Source: Litorimonas sp964352855
GTDB lineage: Bacteria > Pseudomonadota > Alphaproteobacteria > Caulobacterales > Maricaulaceae
Length of the DNA stretch: 64,000 nt
Direction: 5' to 3'
Assembly (NCBI GenBank): GCA_964352855.1
Contig: CAYGTR010000012.1
Location: 1-64,000 of the forward strand
Shown: positions 61,935 through 64,000 of the stretch, in pieces
Layout: each line of letters opens with the position of its first letter
Position numbering within the stretch: position 1 is the stretch's first letter
Position numbers and translations under genes: made by a program
The notes under the pieces: generated by a model
What the model saw: only the letters and a program-made list of their open reading frames with translations
What the model was told of the DNA's origin: nothing
Databases searched by the model: none

Positions 61935-63515
61935 TTATTCCCACTCAATCGTTCCCGGGGGTTTAGAGGTTACATCATAAACGACGCGGTTGACGCCGCG
62001 GACTTCGTTGATGATCCGTGTGGCTGTTTCACCAAGAAAATCATGGCTATACGGGTAGTAATCAGCCGTCATACCGTCTGTTGATGTGACGGCACGAAGC
62101 GCTAAAACATAGTCATAGGTGCGTCCGTCGCCCATGACGCCTACAGTTTTGACAGGTAAAATCACTGCAAAAGCTTGCCATATATCATTGTAAAGGTTGT
62201 GTTTTCTTATTTGATCAAGGTAAATAGCATCCGCTTCACGCAATATGTCTAATCTTTCTCTGGTAATTTCACCGGGACATCGAATAGCAAGGCCCGGACC
62301 CGGGAATGGGTGACGTGCGACGAAGTCTTCGTGGAGTCCTAATTCCCGCCCCAAAGCCCTGACTTCGTCCTTGAACAACTCACGCAGAGGTTCAACCAGT
62401 TCTAAATCCATGCGTTCCGGCAGACCGCCCACATTATGGTGGGATTTAATGGTGACAGACGGGCCACCATCAAATGAAACGCTTTCGATCACATCAGGGT
62501 AAAGTGTACCTTGTGCGAGAAATTTCGCCCCTCCAATACTCTTGGCTTCACGTTCAAATATATCAATGAAGGTTCCCCCAATAATTTTGCGTTTTCGCTC
62601 AGGATCGCTGACACCTTCCAATAACCCGAGGAATTCATCCCCCGCATCAACGTGAATTAGGTTGATGTCGTAGTGATCACGGAAGAGTGAGGTCACCTGT
62701 TCGCTTTCGCCTTTACGCATCATACCTGTATCGACGTAGACACAGGTCAATTGGTCGCCGATCGCTTCATGTATAAGAATTGCGGCAACTGAGCTGTCTA
62801 CACCGCCTGAAAGTCCGCAAATCACCTTACCATCGCCGACTTGAGCTTGTATAGCGGCAATCATCTCGTCTTTAAAGGCGGCCATTGTCCAATCGCCTTT
62901 AAATTTAGCGATGTTGTGGGTGAAATTTCGAAGCATTTTTGCCCCGTTTTGCGTGTGCATCACCTCAGGATGAAATTGCACACCGTAGAATTTACGGGCC
63001 TCATCAGCAATAGCAGCATAGGGTGCGTTAGGTGATCTTCCAATGATTTCAAAACCTTCAGGGATTTTATTAACGCGATCACCATGAGACATCCAAACGC
63101 GTTCTTTGTCTCCGACACTTGCCAAGCCATCAAATAAGGGATTGCTGCCTGTGATTTCTAAATCGGCGCGACCAAATTCCTGCTCATCAGAGACCTCAAC
63201 AGCCCCCCCGAGTTGCGCACACATTGTCTGCTGACCATAACAAATACCCAGAACGGGTACACCCAATGACCAAATAGCCTCATCAGCACGCGGCGTGCCT
63301 GTGCCAATCACGCTGCTGGGACCGCCTGAAAGGATGATCGCTTTGGGAGAAAACTTATTCAAAAGAGCGGCGTCGACCCGGTTATAGGGATGAACTTCGC
63401 TGTAAACACCACTTTCACGCACGCGCCGGGCAATGAGCTTTGTCACTTGAGAGCCAAAATCAACGATCAACAATTGCTCATGCTGACCGACAATTTTCTC
63501 ATGCGTGTCCGTCAT
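61935..63515 (-). CDS. guaA: GMP synthase (glutamine-hydrolysing)
   Basis: A 526-residue enzyme converting XMP to GMP. The glutaminase domain (about 12-205) has ILSGGPSSV, GICYGQQTMCAQLGG and FHPEVMHT. The PP-loop ATPase is GLSGGVDSSVAAIL. The dimerisation domain ends in KPPGTIEWE, the conserved C terminus. ATG 63515 overlaps the upstream methyltransferase stop (ATGA); longer starts would add unrelated sequence inside that gene. Confidence 0.96.
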   Translation of the reverse strand: MTDTHEKIVGQHEQLLIVDFGSQVTKLIARRVRESGVYSEVHPYNRVDAALLNKFSPKAIILSGGPSSVIGTGTPRADEAIWSLGVPVLGICYGQQTMCAQLGGAVEVSDEQEFGRADLEITGSNPLFDGLASVGDKERVWMSHGDRVNKIPEGFEIIGRSPNAPYAAIADEARKFYGVQFHPEVMHTQNGAKMLRNFTHNIAKFKGDWTMAAFKDEMIAAIQAQVGDGKVICGLSGGVDSSVAAILIHEAIGDQLTCVYVDTGMMRKGESEQVTSLFRDHYDINLIHVDAGDEFLGLLEGVSDPERKRKIIGGTFIDIFEREAKSIGGAKFLAQGTLYPDVIESVSFDGGPSVTIKSHHNVGGLPERMDLELVEPLRELFKDEVRALGRELGLHEDFVARHPFPGPGLAIRCPGEITRERLDILREADAIYLDQIRKHNLYNDIWQAFAVILPVKTVGVMGDGRTYDYVLALRAVTSTDGMTADYYPYSHDFLGETATRIINEVRGVNRVVYDVTSKPPGTIEWE

Positions 63516-64000
63516 TTTGTTCTCTCCATTACAGCAAAGAAGAAGCCGTCCGTATCTGTCGAAGCGGGCGTAAGGGTTAGAGTGCAGCCATCTGCGGACC
63601 AAGGCTTTGGTGCCTCGACACCGAATTTCTCTTCCCAAACTTCGCCAGCTGATAAAAGCGTGAAGTTTTCGTTTTTCTCGAGGAAGTCATAAACCTGCGC
63701 TTCGTTCTCTTCGGCCAGCATGGAACAGGTAACGTAAAAGAGAAAACCGCCTGGACGCACAAAACCCTTTGCACTATGCAAAACGGAACGCTGTTCATTA
63801 TTACGGCGCTCAAGCGCTTCCTCAGATAAGCGCCATTTAGCATCGGGTTTCCGCCGCCAGGTGCCAACACCTGTACAGGGCGCATCAATTAAAACGCGAT
63901 CCATTTTACCGACCAGGTCTTTTAGATTTTCTGAGGGTGGCTGCCTAACTTCTATAATAGACGCCCCCGCCCGTTGTGCGCGTTGATAAAGGGGTGACAA
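63512..64000 (-). CDS. RsmB/NOP-family RNA cytosine methyltransferase, truncated by the window
   Basis: The last 162 codons of a class I SAM-dependent methyltransferase; the gene runs past the window end, so the 5' part is missing. Motif IV DAPCTGVGTWRRKPDAKWR and motif VI YVTCSMLAEENE carry the two cysteines of 5-methylcytosine RNA methyltransferases. Likely modifies 16S rRNA. Coupled to guaA by a 4-base overlap. Confidence 0.9.
   Translation of the reverse strand: MSPLYQRAQRAGASIIEVRQPPSENLKDLVGKMDRVLIDAPCTGVGTWRRKPDAKWRLSEEALERRNNEQRSVLHSAKGFVRPGGFLFYVTCSMLAEENEAQVYDFLEKNENFTLLSAGEVWEEKFGVEAPKPWSADGCTLTLTPASTDTDGFFFAVMERTK

Noticed and set aside
1..64000. CRISPR array, rRNA operon, prophage or transposon
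   Set aside because: No regularly spaced repeats, rRNA-like sequence, transposase or phage structural genes were found on reading through.

Overview
The window looks like chromosomal DNA of a marine-type alphaproteobacterium, most plausibly the Maricaulales/Hyphomonadaceae neighbourhood. This is inferred from gene content and order, not from a phylogeny. Supporting signs are the DUF502-recG-sdhE-mfd block, the rlpA-dacC-tmk-holB-tatD-MBL block, an NDUFS4-like complex I protein, a DUF2849 gene beside siroheme and sulfite reductase genes, and crtW/crtZ (astaxanthin-type) genes. Genes are tightly packed, with many 1-4 base start/stop overlaps and several convergent overlaps. The sequence is of moderate GC by eye.

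Layout. 1-2.7 kb: HerA-like ATPase, NDUFS4-like protein, tRNA-Arg(TCT). 2.7-8.2 kb (minus): cysK-sseA-metC sulfur amino-acid operon ending in a CE15-like esterase lipoprotein, preceded by a DUF3089 protein. 8.3-16.4 kb: DUF502, recG, sdhE, mfd and a degenerate REC-REC-GGDEF protein. 16.4-22.1 kb: M2 peptidase, ferrochelatase, a P-loop kinase-like protein, threonine synthase and an XRE-cupin regulator. 22.2-26.8 kb (plus): cysG-DUF2849-cysI-cysH. 26.8-33.6 kb (minus): a complete his operon, TrpR-like regulator then hisG-D-CB-H-A-F-IE. 33.8-37.8 kb (plus): cysD-cysNC-DHH phosphoesterase. 37.9-38.1 kb: tRNA-Ser(TGA) broken by a scaffold gap. 38.3-43.9 kb: cell wall, dTMP kinase and replication block. 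43.9-46.3 kb (minus): kdsD-kdsB-phosphatase. 46.3-49.8 kb: a lone tyrosine recombinase with a lox-like inverted repeat, next to a FAN1-type/DnaQ-type nuclease fusion. 49.9-54.7 kb: prenyl synthase, an ABC-2 exporter, crtW, crtZ and aat in one coupled run. 54.8-58.0 kb: DEAD-box helicase, hydrolase and GST. 58.1-61.7 kb (minus): a large putative outer-membrane protein and a small secreted partner. 61.9-64 kb (minus): guaA and a truncated RsmB-type methyltransferase.

How it fits together. Two plus-strand clusters make up assimilatory sulfate reduction: sulfate activation by CysD and CysNC, APS/PAPS reduction by CysH, sulfite reduction by CysI, and siroheme supply by CysG. Sulfide then enters CysK. 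The his operon lies on the opposite strand between the two clusters. It has the enterobacterial/xanthomonad gene order with unusual fusions, which suggests acquisition as a block.

Points most worth a second look: (i) a CysD with an N-terminal helix-turn-helix and a perfect inverted repeat just upstream of its ribosome binding site; (ii) a HisC-HisB fusion in a transplanted his operon; (iii) a VRR-NUC/DnaQ double nuclease next to a tyrosine recombinase with a lox-like repeat; (iv) a PleD-like protein that has lost its catalytic residues but keeps the RxxD inhibitory-site motif; (v) an ABC exporter inside an astaxanthin operon; (vi) a two-gene surface system of unknown function.
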